This document shows, piece by piece, positions 31,382-40,317 of a DNA stretch of 64,000 nucleotides; position 1 is the stretch's first letter, and every line of letters starts with the position of its first letter. Origin of the DNA: DATAAZ01 sp036259875 (lineage in GTDB: Bacteria > Actinomycetota > Thermoleophilia > Gaiellales > Gaiellaceae); contig DATAAZ010000012.1 in the NCBI GenBank assembly GCA_036259875.1, positions 62,001 to 126,000 of the forward strand. Direction: 5' to 3'. The notes below the pieces were generated by a model. The model made no database searches. It worked only from the letters and a program-made list of their open reading frames with translations, and was not told the origin of the DNA. A program made the translations under genes and the position numbers.

Positions 31382-33034
31382 ATGGCGACTGTTGCGGGTG
31401 AGGCGGGGCGGTACGAAGAGCGAGGGCTCTTCGCACGGACAGCGACCGGGCTCGTGCGCGGATGGGCCGTTCGCGACGCGTTCATCTACTCGTTCTTCTC
31501 GATCAACCTCATCACGCTCGGCCTCTTCATCTTCTCGTACGCGGTCTTCATTCCCGACGGCAGCCTCCTTTGGGCAGTCGTCCTCTCGGGGGCGTACCTG
31601 CTCTTCCAGGTCATCACGTACGCGTCGCTCATCGCCGCGATGCCGCGCGCGGGCGGCGACTACGTCTGGATGAGCCGCATCCTGGGCGGTGGGATCGGGT
31701 TCGTTCTCGCCGTCTGCGGCTGGTGGTTCATCCTCTGGCACTGGGTCCCCATCTACGCGAACATCCTGAACGTCGAGATCTTCGTCCCGCTCGGGGCGAT
31801 CGTCGGGGCGGACGGCTGGGTCTCGTTCTTCTCGGAATCGAAGGGGCTCTTCACGGCGTCGATCATCACCGCGCTCCTCGCCTCCCTGTTCATCTCGCTC
31901 GGGATCCGGACGTACGCGCGCATCCAGAAGATCTGCTTTTACGGCGGACTGATCGGCCTCGCCTTCATGTTCATCCTCCTCTTGATCAACTCGAAGGCCG
32001 ATTTCATCGCGGCGTTCAACTCCGAGGCGCAGGAGACCCTGGGCGCGCCGCAGAACGCCTACCAGACGACGAACGAGGTCGCGGCCGCGGGAACCGGAGG
32101 CGTGGAGGACATCCCGGCCGTGAAGGGACTCTTCCTCCTGATCCCGTTCGTGCTCTTCTTCAACCTCTGGTCGAACTGGGGCGCGACGCTCTACGGCGAG
32201 GTCCGCGGGGCGTCGGACTTCCGCAACAACATCAAGGCGATGGGCGGCGCGCTCGTCGCGACCACGATCCTCGCGGTGACCATGTTCCTGCTCTTCGCGA
32301 AGACGTTCGGCTGGGACTTCTACAACAACGCGAACAACGCGTACTGGGGCCAGCCGGCGCTCTACAACTACGTCGAGGATCCGCCGGTTACCGTCTTCCC
32401 GTATCCCGGCCTGCTCACGTCGTTCCTGATGGACGGCGCCTTCTGGCAGTTCCTGCTCGTCGGGCTTCTCGCGCTCTGGTTCTTCGGCTGGGTCGGAACC
32501 GTGTTCCTCTCCTCCACGCGCGTCGTCTTCGCGACCGCGTTCGACCGAATCCTCCCCGAGGGCGTCGCGAGGGTCAGCCGGAACGGCGTCCCGTGGGTCG
32601 CGCTGCTTCTCATGCTGCTTCCGGCGATCCCGATCAGCTACCTCTACTCGTACAACGACGAGTTCTACAACTGGACGCTGATCTCGACGGAGGTGATCGC
32701 GATCACGTTCGCCGGGTCGGCGATCGCGGCCGCGATCCTGCCGTGGCGGCGACGCGAGATCTACGAGGCGTCGCCGATTGCCCGCTACCGGGTCTTCGGG
32801 GTGCCGCTGATCACCGTCGCCGCACTGGCATTCCTCGTCATCCTCGGCTTCGCGATCTACGAGTGGCTCACGAACGCGATCTACGGAATCGACTGGAACA
32901 CGGCGCGGAACGGCGTTTGGTACGTGCTCGTCCTGTACGGCATCGCGTTCGCGATCTACCTCGGGTCCCGCCTCTGGCGCAAGCAGCAGGGGATCGACAT
33001 GGCGATGGTGCACAAGGAGATTCCCGCCGAGTAG
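31382..33034 (+). CDS. APC family amino acid permease
   Basis: A 550-residue transporter with about 12-14 membrane segments. The opening RGWAVRDAFIYSFFSINLITLGLFIF and the loop MPRAGGDYVWMSRILGGGIGF are characteristic of APC-superfamily permeases (PRAGGDY box). An external loop of about 70 residues lies near residues 205-255. It imports an amino acid, amine or related compound by proton symport. AAGGAGG immediately upstream of the ATG gives strong initiation. The gene sits between a phosphoesterase and the Fe-ADH/ALDH pair, so its substrate may be an amine oxidised by those enzymes. Confidence 0.93.
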   Translation: MATVAGEAGRYEERGLFARTATGLVRGWAVRDAFIYSFFSINLITLGLFIFSYAVFIPDGSLLWAVVLSGAYLLFQVITYASLIAAMPRAGGDYVWMSRILGGGIGFVLAVCGWWFILWHWVPIYANILNVEIFVPLGAIVGADGWVSFFSESKGLFTASIITALLASLFISLGIRTYARIQKICFYGGLIGLAFMFILLLINSKADFIAAFNSEAQETLGAPQNAYQTTNEVAAAGTGGVEDIPAVKGLFLLIPFVLFFNLWSNWGATLYGEVRGASDFRNNIKAMGGALVATTILAVTMFLLFAKTFGWDFYNNANNAYWGQPALYNYVEDPPVTVFPYPGLLTSFLMDGAFWQFLLVGLLALWFFGWVGTVFLSSTRVVFATAFDRILPEGVARVSRNGVPWVALLLMLLPAIPISYLYSYNDEFYNWTLISTEVIAITFAGSAIAAAILPWRRREIYEASPIARYRVFGVPLITVAALAFLVILGFAIYEWLTNAIYGIDWNTARNGVWYVLVLYGIAFAIYLGSRLWRKQQGIDMAMVHKEIPAE

Positions 33035-33089
33035 GCGCGCGGGCCGGCGCGCTCGGCGCGGGCTCCCACCGAGCCAGTAGGTTCTCGGC

Positions 33090-34262
33090 GTGAGCGTCGA
33101 GGTCGAGACTGTTCGCAGCGTCGAACTGCCCACGCGCATCGTCCACGGGGCGGGCGCGATCGCCCGGCTGGGCGAGCTCGTCCGCGAGCTCGGGGTTGAG
33201 AGGCCGCTCCTCGTGACCGACGCGGGCGTCGTCGCGGCCGGGCTCGCGGAGCGCGCGCTCGCCTCGCTGGACGGCGCCGCCGTTTTCGACCGCGTCCGGG
33301 CGAACCCGGACGTCGAGCTGATCGCGGAGGCGAGCGCCGCCTACCGCGACGGGCGTTGCGACGGGCTCGTCGCGCTCGGAGGCGGAAGCTCGATGGACAC
33401 CGCCAAGGCGGTCGGCGTCGAGGTCGTGCACGGAGGGTCGATCCTCGACTACGAGTACGGAGCGACCCCGCTCGAGCATCGCATCCCGCCGCTCGTCGCG
33501 GTCCCGACGACCTCGGGGACGGGGAGCGAGGTGACGCTCTGGGCGGTGATCACGGACCACGCGCGGCGGATCAAGTTCAACGTCGGCGGGACGGCGTTGA
33601 TCGGGCCGCGCGTCGCGCTCCTCGACCCCGAGCTGGCGCTCGGACTGCCGCCCGCGGTGACCGCCGCGACCGGGATGGACGCGCTCGCCCACGGGATCGA
33701 GTGCTACACGTGCGAGTACCACCAGCCGTTCAACGACGCGGTCGCGCTCGCGGCGATCGAGCTCGCGGCGGGCTGGCTCCGCGCCGCCTACGAGGACGGC
33801 TCGAACCTGGAGGCGCGCAGGTACATGGCGCACGCGGCGACGCTCGGCGGCATGGCGTACGGCCTCGAGAGCGCGGGCGCCGCGCACGCGATGAGCCAGT
33901 CGGCGGGCGGCGTGCACGACTGCGCGCACGGGGCGCTCACCGCGCGCGTCCTCGGGCCCGTCTGCGAGTTCAACGCGCCCGGGGCGCCGGAACGCCACGC
34001 CAGGGTCGCGCTCGCGCTCGGGGTCGAGGCGGGCGGGCGCGACGCGCTTGCGACCGCGCTCGCGGGCGTCGAGGAGATCTACCGGCTCACCGAGGACCTG
34101 GAGATCCCGACGATGGAGGAGCTCGGGTTCTCGGAGGACGAGATCCCGATGCTCGCCCGGATGGCGTACGAGGATCCGCAAACGATCGGCAACGCGCGCG
34201 AGGTGAGCGTTGCCGACTACGAGGACATCTATCGAAACGCGTTCGCGAGAGGTAAGAGATGA
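33090..34262 (+). CDS. iron-containing alcohol dehydrogenase
   Basis: A 390-residue Fe-ADH (group III). NAD is bound by GLVALGGGSSMDTAKAV (GGGS at 97-100). Metal ligands are D197 and H201 in TGMDALAHGIE, H266 in SAGAAHAMSQ and H280 in VHDCAHG. The PTTSGTGSEVT block is also canonical. It oxidises an alcohol or reduces an aldehyde or semialdehyde. The last four bases overlap the start of the aldehyde dehydrogenase (ATGA), so the two enzymes are made in step, an alcohol-to-acid module. The GTG start gives VSVEVETV. Confidence 0.93.
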   Translation: MSVEVETVRSVELPTRIVHGAGAIARLGELVRELGVERPLLVTDAGVVAAGLAERALASLDGAAVFDRVRANPDVELIAEASAAYRDGRCDGLVALGGGSSMDTAKAVGVEVVHGGSILDYEYGATPLEHRIPPLVAVPTTSGTGSEVTLWAVITDHARRIKFNVGGTALIGPRVALLDPELALGLPPAVTAATGMDALAHGIECYTCEYHQPFNDAVALAAIELAAGWLRAAYEDGSNLEARRYMAHAATLGGMAYGLESAGAAHAMSQSAGGVHDCAHGALTARVLGPVCEFNAPGAPERHARVALALGVEAGGRDALATALAGVEEIYRLTEDLEIPTMEELGFSEDEIPMLARMAYEDPQTIGNAREVSVADYEDIYRNAFARGKR

Positions 34263-35716
34263 GCACGAAGACGATCGACTACGGGATGTACGTGGCCGGC
34301 TCGTGGGTCGAGAGCGAGTCGGGCGCGCGCATGGCGGCGACGAGCCCGGCGACGGGGGAGGCAATCGGATCGGTGCCAGAGGGGACGCGCGAGGACGCCC
34401 GGCGCGCAATTGCCGCGGCGAACGCCGCCTCCGGCGACTGGGCGCGCCGGTCGGCCTTCGAGCGGGCCGCAGCGATGGAGCGCGTCGCCGAGCTCGTTCG
34501 CGAGCGGCGTGACGAGCTCGCGCGCACGCTCACCCTCGACCAGGGAAAGCCTCTCCACTGCGAGGCGTACGCCGAGGTCGACGAACTGATCGAGTACTGG
34601 CGGATGGCCGCCGCCGACGCGACGCGGCTGGAAGGGCTGATGCCGCCCTCCGTCGACCCGGCCAAGCGGGTGCTCGCGTACCGCGTGCCTCGCGGTGTCG
34701 TCGGCGCGATCAGCCCCTGGAACTGGCCCTACACGATGGCCGCGGAGATCGTCGCGCCGGCTCTCGCGGCCGGGAACGCCGTCGTGTGGGCGCCGGCGAG
34801 CACCACCTCCGTTTGCGCCGTGAAGCTCGCGGAGTGCGTCGCGGACGCCGAGCTTCCGGCCGGCGTCTTCAACCTCGTCACCGGGCCCGGACGCACGGTC
34901 GGCGACGAGGTCGCGGCGAACCCGGGCACGCACGCGATCGGCTTCATCGGCTCGACCGAGACCGGGCGCCGCGTCGCGGAGCGCGCGGCCGGGAAGGCGC
35001 TCCTCCTCGAGCTGGGCGGCAACGGGCCGATGGTCGTGCTCGACGACGCCGACGTGGAAGCGGCGGTCTCGGCGACGCTCGCGGCGGCCTTCCTGTGCGC
35101 CGGGCAGAGCTGTACCGCCGGCGAGCTCTTCCTTGTCCACGAGGCCGTCCACGACGAGTTTGTCTCGAAGCTGGGCGAGGCCGCCGCGCGCGAGGTCCGG
35201 CTCGGAGACCCGTTCGTCGACGAGACGACGATGGGCCCCCTGAACAACGAGCCGACCGCAGCGAAGATGGATCGTCACGTGGCCGACGCGGTCGAGCGAG
35301 GCGCGACGGTCGTCGCAGGCGGGCGGCGCGCGGAGGGGTTCGCGACGCCGCTCTACTACGAGGCGACGATCATCGACGGAGCCCGGGAAGAGATGGAGGT
35401 CGTCCGCGAGGAGACGTTCGGCCCCGTCGCGCCGATCGTGACGATCCGAAGCGACGAGGAGGCGCTCGCGATCGCGAATTCGTCGCGGTACGGGCTCCTC
35501 GCCGCCGTCTTCACGAAGGACCTGAGGCGTGGCCTTCGGTTCGCCGAGGCCGTTCGGGCCGGCTGGGTCAACGTCAACGAATCGTCGAACTACTGGGAGA
35601 GCCACCTGCCGTTCGGAGGGCGAGCGGGCACGCAGAGCGGCGTCGGGCGCGTCGGCGGGCGCTTCTCGATGGAGACGCTGACCGAGCTCAAGACGGTCCT
35701 CGTGAACCTCGGATAA
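34259..35716 (+). CDS. aldehyde dehydrogenase family protein
   Basis: A 485-residue NAD(P)-dependent dehydrogenase. The catalytic residues are C285 in LCAGQSCTAGELF and E251 in LLELGGNGPM. The cofactor region GFIGSTETGRRVA and the IEYWRMAAAD segment are present. It oxidises an aldehyde or semialdehyde to the acid. It is coupled to the upstream Fe-ADH by ATGA, and downstream of both an amino-acid permease and a phosphoesterase. Succinate- or other semialdehyde specificity is possible but not readable. The gene converges with sulP across 19 bases. Confidence 0.93.
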   Translation: MSTKTIDYGMYVAGSWVESESGARMAATSPATGEAIGSVPEGTREDARRAIAAANAASGDWARRSAFERAAAMERVAELVRERRDELARTLTLDQGKPLHCEAYAEVDELIEYWRMAAADATRLEGLMPPSVDPAKRVLAYRVPRGVVGAISPWNWPYTMAAEIVAPALAAGNAVVWAPASTTSVCAVKLAECVADAELPAGVFNLVTGPGRTVGDEVAANPGTHAIGFIGSTETGRRVAERAAGKALLLELGGNGPMVVLDDADVEAAVSATLAAAFLCAGQSCTAGELFLVHEAVHDEFVSKLGEAAAREVRLGDPFVDETTMGPLNNEPTAAKMDRHVADAVERGATVVAGGRRAEGFATPLYYEATIIDGAREEMEVVREETFGPVAPIVTIRSDEEALAIANSSRYGLLAAVFTKDLRRGLRFAEAVRAGWVNVNESSNYWESHLPFGGRAGTQSGVGRVGGRFSMETLTELKTVLVNLG

Positions 35717-35735
35717 CAGGCCCGAGGCGGCGCCT

Positions 35736-37289
35736 TCACGCGAGCGGATCGTCGGGGCGCTCGATCACGCGCGTCGCCAGGCCGCGCCAGCGCGGCCTCA
35801 CGTCGACGACCTCCACCACGAGCCCGCCGCCGCGCGTGTCTTCGAGGAGCGCGCGTAACGCGAGCGCGCCGGTGAGGTCGATCCGGCCGAGGCTGTCGAG
35901 GTGCACGGCGACGCGGCGTGCCTCCGCGTGTCGCGCGAGGACCTCGAGGACGGCGTCCTCGAGCCGCCGCGCCGTTCCGAACCAGAGGACGCCCCGTGGG
36001 CGCAGGTGCAGCGTCTCGTCCTCGACCCAGCTCGAGACCTCGAGCGCGAGCTCGCGGCGCAGGTGCAGGGCGACCGCGAGCAGGACGCCGACCACGAGCG
36101 CGCGCTCGATGTGCGGCGAGAGGGCGAGCGTGAGCGCGAACGTCACGGCTGCGACGACGAACTGTCCCCGCGAGTAGCGCACGAGGCGAACGAGCGGGCG
36201 CAGGCGGACGAGCGGTACGACGGCGGCGATGACGACGGCGGCGAGGACGGCGCGGGGAAGCTGCGAGAGCGCTGCCGCGAAAGGCAGAAACGCGAGGATG
36301 GCGACGCCGGTGATCGCGCCGCTCCAGCGCGTCCGCGCGCCCGCGAGCCGGTTCAGGCTGCTTCGCGAGAACGAGCCACCAACGGGGAAGCCGCCCGACG
36401 CGGCTGCGGCCACGTTCGCGACGCCCTGGCTCACGAACTCCCGGTTCGCGTCCCAGCGGCGGCGCTCCTGGGCGGCGAATGTGCGCGCGATCGCCGCCGG
36501 CTCCGCGAACCCGACCACCGCGATCACGAGGCCGGGGACGAGGAGCTCGGGGAGCGAGCCCCAGCCGGCGTCGAACGACACGTCGAGCGGTGCGGCGTCG
36601 ATCGAGCCGACGGTGTCGCCGTCGTACGACGCGAGGCGCGCGTAGACGATCGCGAGCACGACTGCGACGAGGACGCCGGGGACGAGCGGGTGCACGCGCC
36701 CGCCCCCGAGCGCGAGGACGACGGTCGCGAGGGCGAGCAGGAGCGCCGCCGCTTCCCAGTCGCCGACGTGCCCGAGGGCGTACGCCGCCCGCTCCAGGAC
36801 TCCGTCGGACGGCGCGTCGACGCCGACCGCCGCGGGGACCTGCGACGCGAGGATCAGGAGCGCAGCCCCGGAGGTAAAGCCGATCAGGACCGGCTGCGAC
36901 ATGAGGTAGGCGATGACGCCGCCCCTCGCGAGCCCGATCACGAGGCGCACGACCCCGACGACCAGCGCGAGCAGGAGCCCGAGCGCGACGTACTCGTCGC
37001 TCCCGGGCCGCGCGAGCGGCGCGAGCGCCGCGAAGGTCAAGATCGACGTGATCGCAACGGGCCCCGTCTGGAGATAGGGGGACGACGCGAAGAGGGCCGC
37101 GGCGATCGGCGGGAGCGCCGCCGCGTAGAGGCCGCGGTCGGCGGGCATGCCCGCGAGTTGCGCGTACGCAAGCGACTGGGGGAGGAGGACGAGAGCGACG
37201 CTGACGCCGGCGACGACGTCGTGTGGATCGACGCGAAGCGCCCTGCGAAGGCCCGGCCGGGCGCGGCTGTCGAGGTCACTCGGGGCCAC
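35736..37289 (-). CDS. SulP family inorganic anion transporter with STAS domain
   Basis: A 517-residue SLC26/SulP protein. It opens VDPHDVVAGVSVALVLLPQSLAYAQLAGMPADRGLYAAALPP, the SulP signature, and continues through about 12 membrane segments. A C-terminal STAS domain (residues 425-510) has VAVHLDSLGRIDLTGALALRALLEDT. It probably carries sulfate, bicarbonate or another anion. The divergent sulfatase-like gene shares its upstream region (112 bases), which fits a sulfur theme but does not prove the substrate. Confidence 0.92.
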   Translation of the reverse strand: MAPSDLDSRARPGLRRALRVDPHDVVAGVSVALVLLPQSLAYAQLAGMPADRGLYAAALPPIAAALFASSPYLQTGPVAITSILTFAALAPLARPGSDEYVALGLLLALVVGVVRLVIGLARGGVIAYLMSQPVLIGFTSGAALLILASQVPAAVGVDAPSDGVLERAAYALGHVGDWEAAALLLALATVVLALGGGRVHPLVPGVLVAVVLAIVYARLASYDGDTVGSIDAAPLDVSFDAGWGSLPELLVPGLVIAVVGFAEPAAIARTFAAQERRRWDANREFVSQGVANVAAAASGGFPVGGSFSRSSLNRLAGARTRWSGAITGVAILAFLPFAAALSQLPRAVLAAVVIAAVVPLVRLRPLVRLVRYSRGQFVVAAVTFALTLALSPHIERALVVGVLLAVALHLRRELALEVSSWVEDETLHLRPRGVLWFGTARRLEDAVLEVLARHAEARRVAVHLDSLGRIDLTGALALRALLEDTRGGGLVVEVVDVRPRWRGLATRVIERPDDPLA

Positions 37290-37400
37290 AGGCCCCGGGC
37301 CGGTCGGTAGTCGAGCGCTCCACTATCATCGTCGGATCGCCTCCCGGACCTGCGGCGGCGAGGGTCGGCCGGAGGGTGCCGGGCGAGCGAAGGAGCTCAC

Positions 37401-38825
37401 GTGCCCGACCGTCCGAACGTCGTCCTCATCGTCTGCGACACCTTCCGGCGAGACCACCTCGGCGCGTACGGCAACGCGCGCATCCGTACCCCCAATCTCG
37501 ATCGCTTCGCGACCGGTTGCGCCGTCTTCGACCACCACCTCGTCGCGTCGTTCCCGACGATGCCCGCGCGCGCGGACATCCTGACCGGCCGCTTCTCGTA
37601 CACGTTCATGGGGTGGGAGCCGCTCCCGATGGGGGTCGGGACGCTGCCGGGGCTTCTCTCGGCCGCCGGGTACGTGACGATGGGCGTCGTCGACACCCCG
37701 TTCTTCATCCGCGGCGGCTACGCGTACGACCGCGGCTTCGACGACTTCATCTGGGTGCGCGGACAGGGGGACGACACGCGGCCGCACGAGCGCGCCGACG
37801 CCCGCCTCACGTGGCGCTCGGAGACCGACCGGCTCGTTGCGCGGACGATGACCGCTGCGGAATCGTGGCTCGAGCGCCACTACCGCGAGCAGTTCTTCCT
37901 CTACGTCGACAGCTGGGACCCGCACGAGCCCTGGGACGCGCCCGAGTACTACACGGCGCTCTACGAGCCCGGCTACGACGGCCGCCAGCTGTATCCGAGC
38001 TACGGCAAGTGGCGGGAGGCGGGCCTGACGGAAGCCGACCTCGCGACGGCGCACGCGACGTACTGCGGAGAGGTGACGATGGTCGACCGCTGGGTCGGCC
38101 GCCTGCTCGAGAAGCTCGACGTCCTCGGCCTTGCCGAGAACACGCTCGTCCTGTTCACCTCCGATCACGGGTTCTTCTTCGGCGAGCACGGCTACTTCGG
38201 GAAGGCGGAGTGGTTCCACGACCCGGATGCGAAGGTCACCGCCGACGCGGACGTCCCGGAATGGCTCCCGGAGTCGTGGCTCCTGACGGTCGGGTGGTCG
38301 CCGCTCTACCAGGAGCTGACCCGGATCCCGCTGCTCGTCCGCGCGCCGGGCATCCCCGCGGGGCGAAGGCGAGCGATCACGACCGCCCCCGACCTGGCGC
38401 CGACGATTCTCGAGCTCGTCGGGCTCGAGGCATCGCCCGACATGGAGGGGCGCTCGTTCGCGCCCTCGCTCGGGGACCGGAACGCCGAGCATCGGCCGTT
38501 CGTCGTGAGCTCGTGGCCCCTCTACTTCGCCGAGGGCGAGATGACGACCGCGGTCGATTCCCGGCCGCGGCGCATCGCGAGCTACATGCCGATCACGGTC
38601 ACCACGCGGACGCGTTCGCTCGTTCTCGGCGGCGCGGCGGAGGCGCCCGAGCTCTACGACCTCGAGGCCGATCCCGGCGAGGGAACGAACGTCTGGGCCG
38701 TGCGCGTGGACGAGGGCCGCGCGCTCGCGACGGATGCGATCCGCTTCCTGGAGGCGTGCGCGACCCCGGAGAGGTTCCTCGAGCCGCGCCGCATGGCGCT
38801 CGCGACGTTCGCGGGCGAGCGCTGA
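37401..38825 (+). CDS. sulfatase-like enzyme with Thr at the catalytic position
   Basis: A 474-residue alkaline-phosphatase-superfamily hydrolase. It opens PNVVLIVCDTFRRDHLGAYG, as sulfatases do, and has LFTSDHGFFFGEHGYFGK with metal-binding Asp/His. Sulfatases mature a Cys or Ser in C/S-x-P-x-R. Here the site reads T53-M-P-A-R57 (SFPTMPARADILTG), so no formylglycine can form. A Thr nucleophile suggests phosphatase, phosphodiesterase or phosphonate monoesterase activity instead, by analogy with other members. The GTG at 37401 begins the beta strand. It is divergent from the SulP gene. Confidence 0.85.
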   Translation: MPDRPNVVLIVCDTFRRDHLGAYGNARIRTPNLDRFATGCAVFDHHLVASFPTMPARADILTGRFSYTFMGWEPLPMGVGTLPGLLSAAGYVTMGVVDTPFFIRGGYAYDRGFDDFIWVRGQGDDTRPHERADARLTWRSETDRLVARTMTAAESWLERHYREQFFLYVDSWDPHEPWDAPEYYTALYEPGYDGRQLYPSYGKWREAGLTEADLATAHATYCGEVTMVDRWVGRLLEKLDVLGLAENTLVLFTSDHGFFFGEHGYFGKAEWFHDPDAKVTADADVPEWLPESWLLTVGWSPLYQELTRIPLLVRAPGIPAGRRRAITTAPDLAPTILELVGLEASPDMEGRSFAPSLGDRNAEHRPFVVSSWPLYFAEGEMTTAVDSRPRRIASYMPITVTTRTRSLVLGGAAEAPELYDLEADPGEGTNVWAVRVDEGRALATDAIRFLEACATPERFLEPRRMALATFAGER

Positions 38826-38854
38826 GGTCGCGGAACAGCGGTTCGCGCCGATCT

Positions 38855-39943
38855 CTACACCGTCTGGCGCGCCACCGGCACGCGGTGCCAGGCGTCGTTC
38901 ATGTAGCCCTTCGGGTTCCAGACACCCGCGTCATCGGTCGGCTGCGTCTCCCCGGCCGAGTCCCAGGCGCGCACGGCGACCTCGCCGGCGCCCGGGCCGA
39001 GCTCGAGCTCGGCGCGCCAGAGACGCCAGACGCCCGGTCGCGGCCGCTCGGCGAGCGACGCGGCGGTCCAGGTCGCGCCGCCGTCGGGCGAGATCTCGAC
39101 CCGCTCCACGGTTCGCTCGCCGCCGGCGACCGCGTAGCCCTCCGCGACGACGCGTGCTCCCGAGCCGCCCTCGGTCAGACGGCAGAGCGCCGAGCTCAGG
39201 ACGAGCTCGCCGAGCTCGAGCCCGTCCGCGGCGCGGTCGCTCGGGACCGCCCGGTGAGGAGGGAAGAGGCGGTACGCCCGGGCCTGGAAGTAGTTCGACG
39301 AAGCGTCCGCCTGCACCGTCACGGCGGCGAGCCACTTGACGCTTCGGGCACCGATGTAGCCGGGAACGACGACCCGGAGCGGGAAACCGTGCGCGGCCGG
39401 AAGCGGCTCGCCGTTCATCGCCCAGGCGAGGAGGACGTCGCCCCCCAGCGCCTTCGGAAGCGGAATCGACCCCCCGAACGGGACCGCTCCCTCGGCAGCC
39501 GCCGAGGCGTCCAGGCCGGTGAACGCGACGTGGCCCGCGTCCGGCGCCACCTCCGCCGCGCGCAGCACGTCGCGAAGCCGCACCCCCGTCCAGCGCGCGG
39601 TGCCGATCGCGCCTGCGCCCCAGGGGATCTCGCCCTCGATCGGCCGGAGCGTCGCAAGCTCGGCGCGCCGGTTGCCTGCGCAGCCGAGCGTTGCCTCGAC
39701 GGTCGTCGTCTCGAAGCGCCCGCGGAGCTCCTCGAGCGAGAGCGCGAGCGGTGTTCCGACCATCCCGTCGACCACGAGCCGGTACGCCGCCGGGTCGACG
39801 GCCGGTACGGGACCGTGGTTTCGCACGTAGAAGAGCTCGGTCGCGGTGACGTGCGAGCGTGCGAGCATCTCGAGGGGCGTCTCGACGTTGAGCGGCTCGG
39901 AGCTCCAGACGACGAGCTCGGGATGCTTGCCGGCGAGCGTCAT
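38855..39943 (-). CDS. sulfite-oxidase-type molybdoenzyme
   Basis: A 362-residue Moco enzyme. The oxidoreductase domain contains the molybdenum-ligating Cys in VEATLGCAGNRRAEL (C88) and the pterin contact region RWTGVRLRDVLRAAEV. VVVPGYIGARSVKWLAAVTV is the classical loop. A Mo-co dimerisation domain with an Ig-like fold forms the C-terminal third (SPDGGATWTAASL, VRAWDSAGETQP). No signal peptide is seen, so it is probably cytoplasmic. ATG at 39943 overlaps the Rieske gene stop by four bases, implying that the Rieske protein delivers or accepts its electrons. It may oxidise sulfite or another oxo-substrate. Confidence 0.92.
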   Translation of the reverse strand: MTLAGKHPELVVWSSEPLNVETPLEMLARSHVTATELFYVRNHGPVPAVDPAAYRLVVDGMVGTPLALSLEELRGRFETTTVEATLGCAGNRRAELATLRPIEGEIPWGAGAIGTARWTGVRLRDVLRAAEVAPDAGHVAFTGLDASAAAEGAVPFGGSIPLPKALGGDVLLAWAMNGEPLPAAHGFPLRVVVPGYIGARSVKWLAAVTVQADASSNYFQARAYRLFPPHRAVPSDRAADGLELGELVLSSALCRLTEGGSGARVVAEGYAVAGGERTVERVEISPDGGATWTAASLAERPRPGVWRLWRAELELGPGAGEVAVRAWDSAGETQPTDDAGVWNPKGYMNDAWHRVPVARQTV

Positions 39944-40317
39944 ACGAGCACGTAGACGTCGCCGTCGTCGACCTCGACGGGAAACGTCTTCGCGCGCACC
40001 TTCGGGTCGACGAGCGCGCGACCGCTCTCGATCTCGAACTCCCAGCCGTGCCAGGCACACCGGAGCACCCGGCCCGCGCGCCCGTAGACGTACCTGAAGT
40101 CATCCGAGCGGAGCGTCGTGCCCGTCACGGGCCCGAGGCAGAGCGGCCCGCCCCTGTGCGGGCAGCGGTTGTGGAGTGCGAAGAAGCGACCGTCGACGTT
40201 GAAGACCCCGATGCTTCGCCCGTCGACCTCGCGAACGACGCGCTCCCCGGGCGGGAGTGCCTCGGCGCGGCAGACGAAAAACCGCGAGTGGCCGCGGCGG
40301 TCGGCGGCTTCGTTCAT
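39940..40317 (-). CDS. Rieske [2Fe-2S] protein
   Basis: A 125-residue soluble Rieske domain. Cluster ligands are C52 and H54 in NRCPHRGGPLC and C87 and H90 in RCAWHGWEFEI. The spacing matches ferredoxin-type Rieske proteins. The linker between the boxes (SDDFRYVYGRAG) is longer than in nitrite-reductase small subunits. It is coupled by four-base overlaps on both sides, to the amidohydrolase upstream and the molybdoenzyme downstream, so it should be an electron-transfer partner of the latter. The ATG at 40317 is chosen; the open frame further up has no Rieske sense. Confidence 0.93.
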   Translation of the reverse strand: MNEAADRRGHSRFFVCRAEALPPGERVVREVDGRSIGVFNVDGRFFALHNRCPHRGGPLCLGPVTGTTLRSDDFRYVYGRAGRVLRCAWHGWEFEIESGRALVDPKVRAKTFPVEVDDGDVYVLV

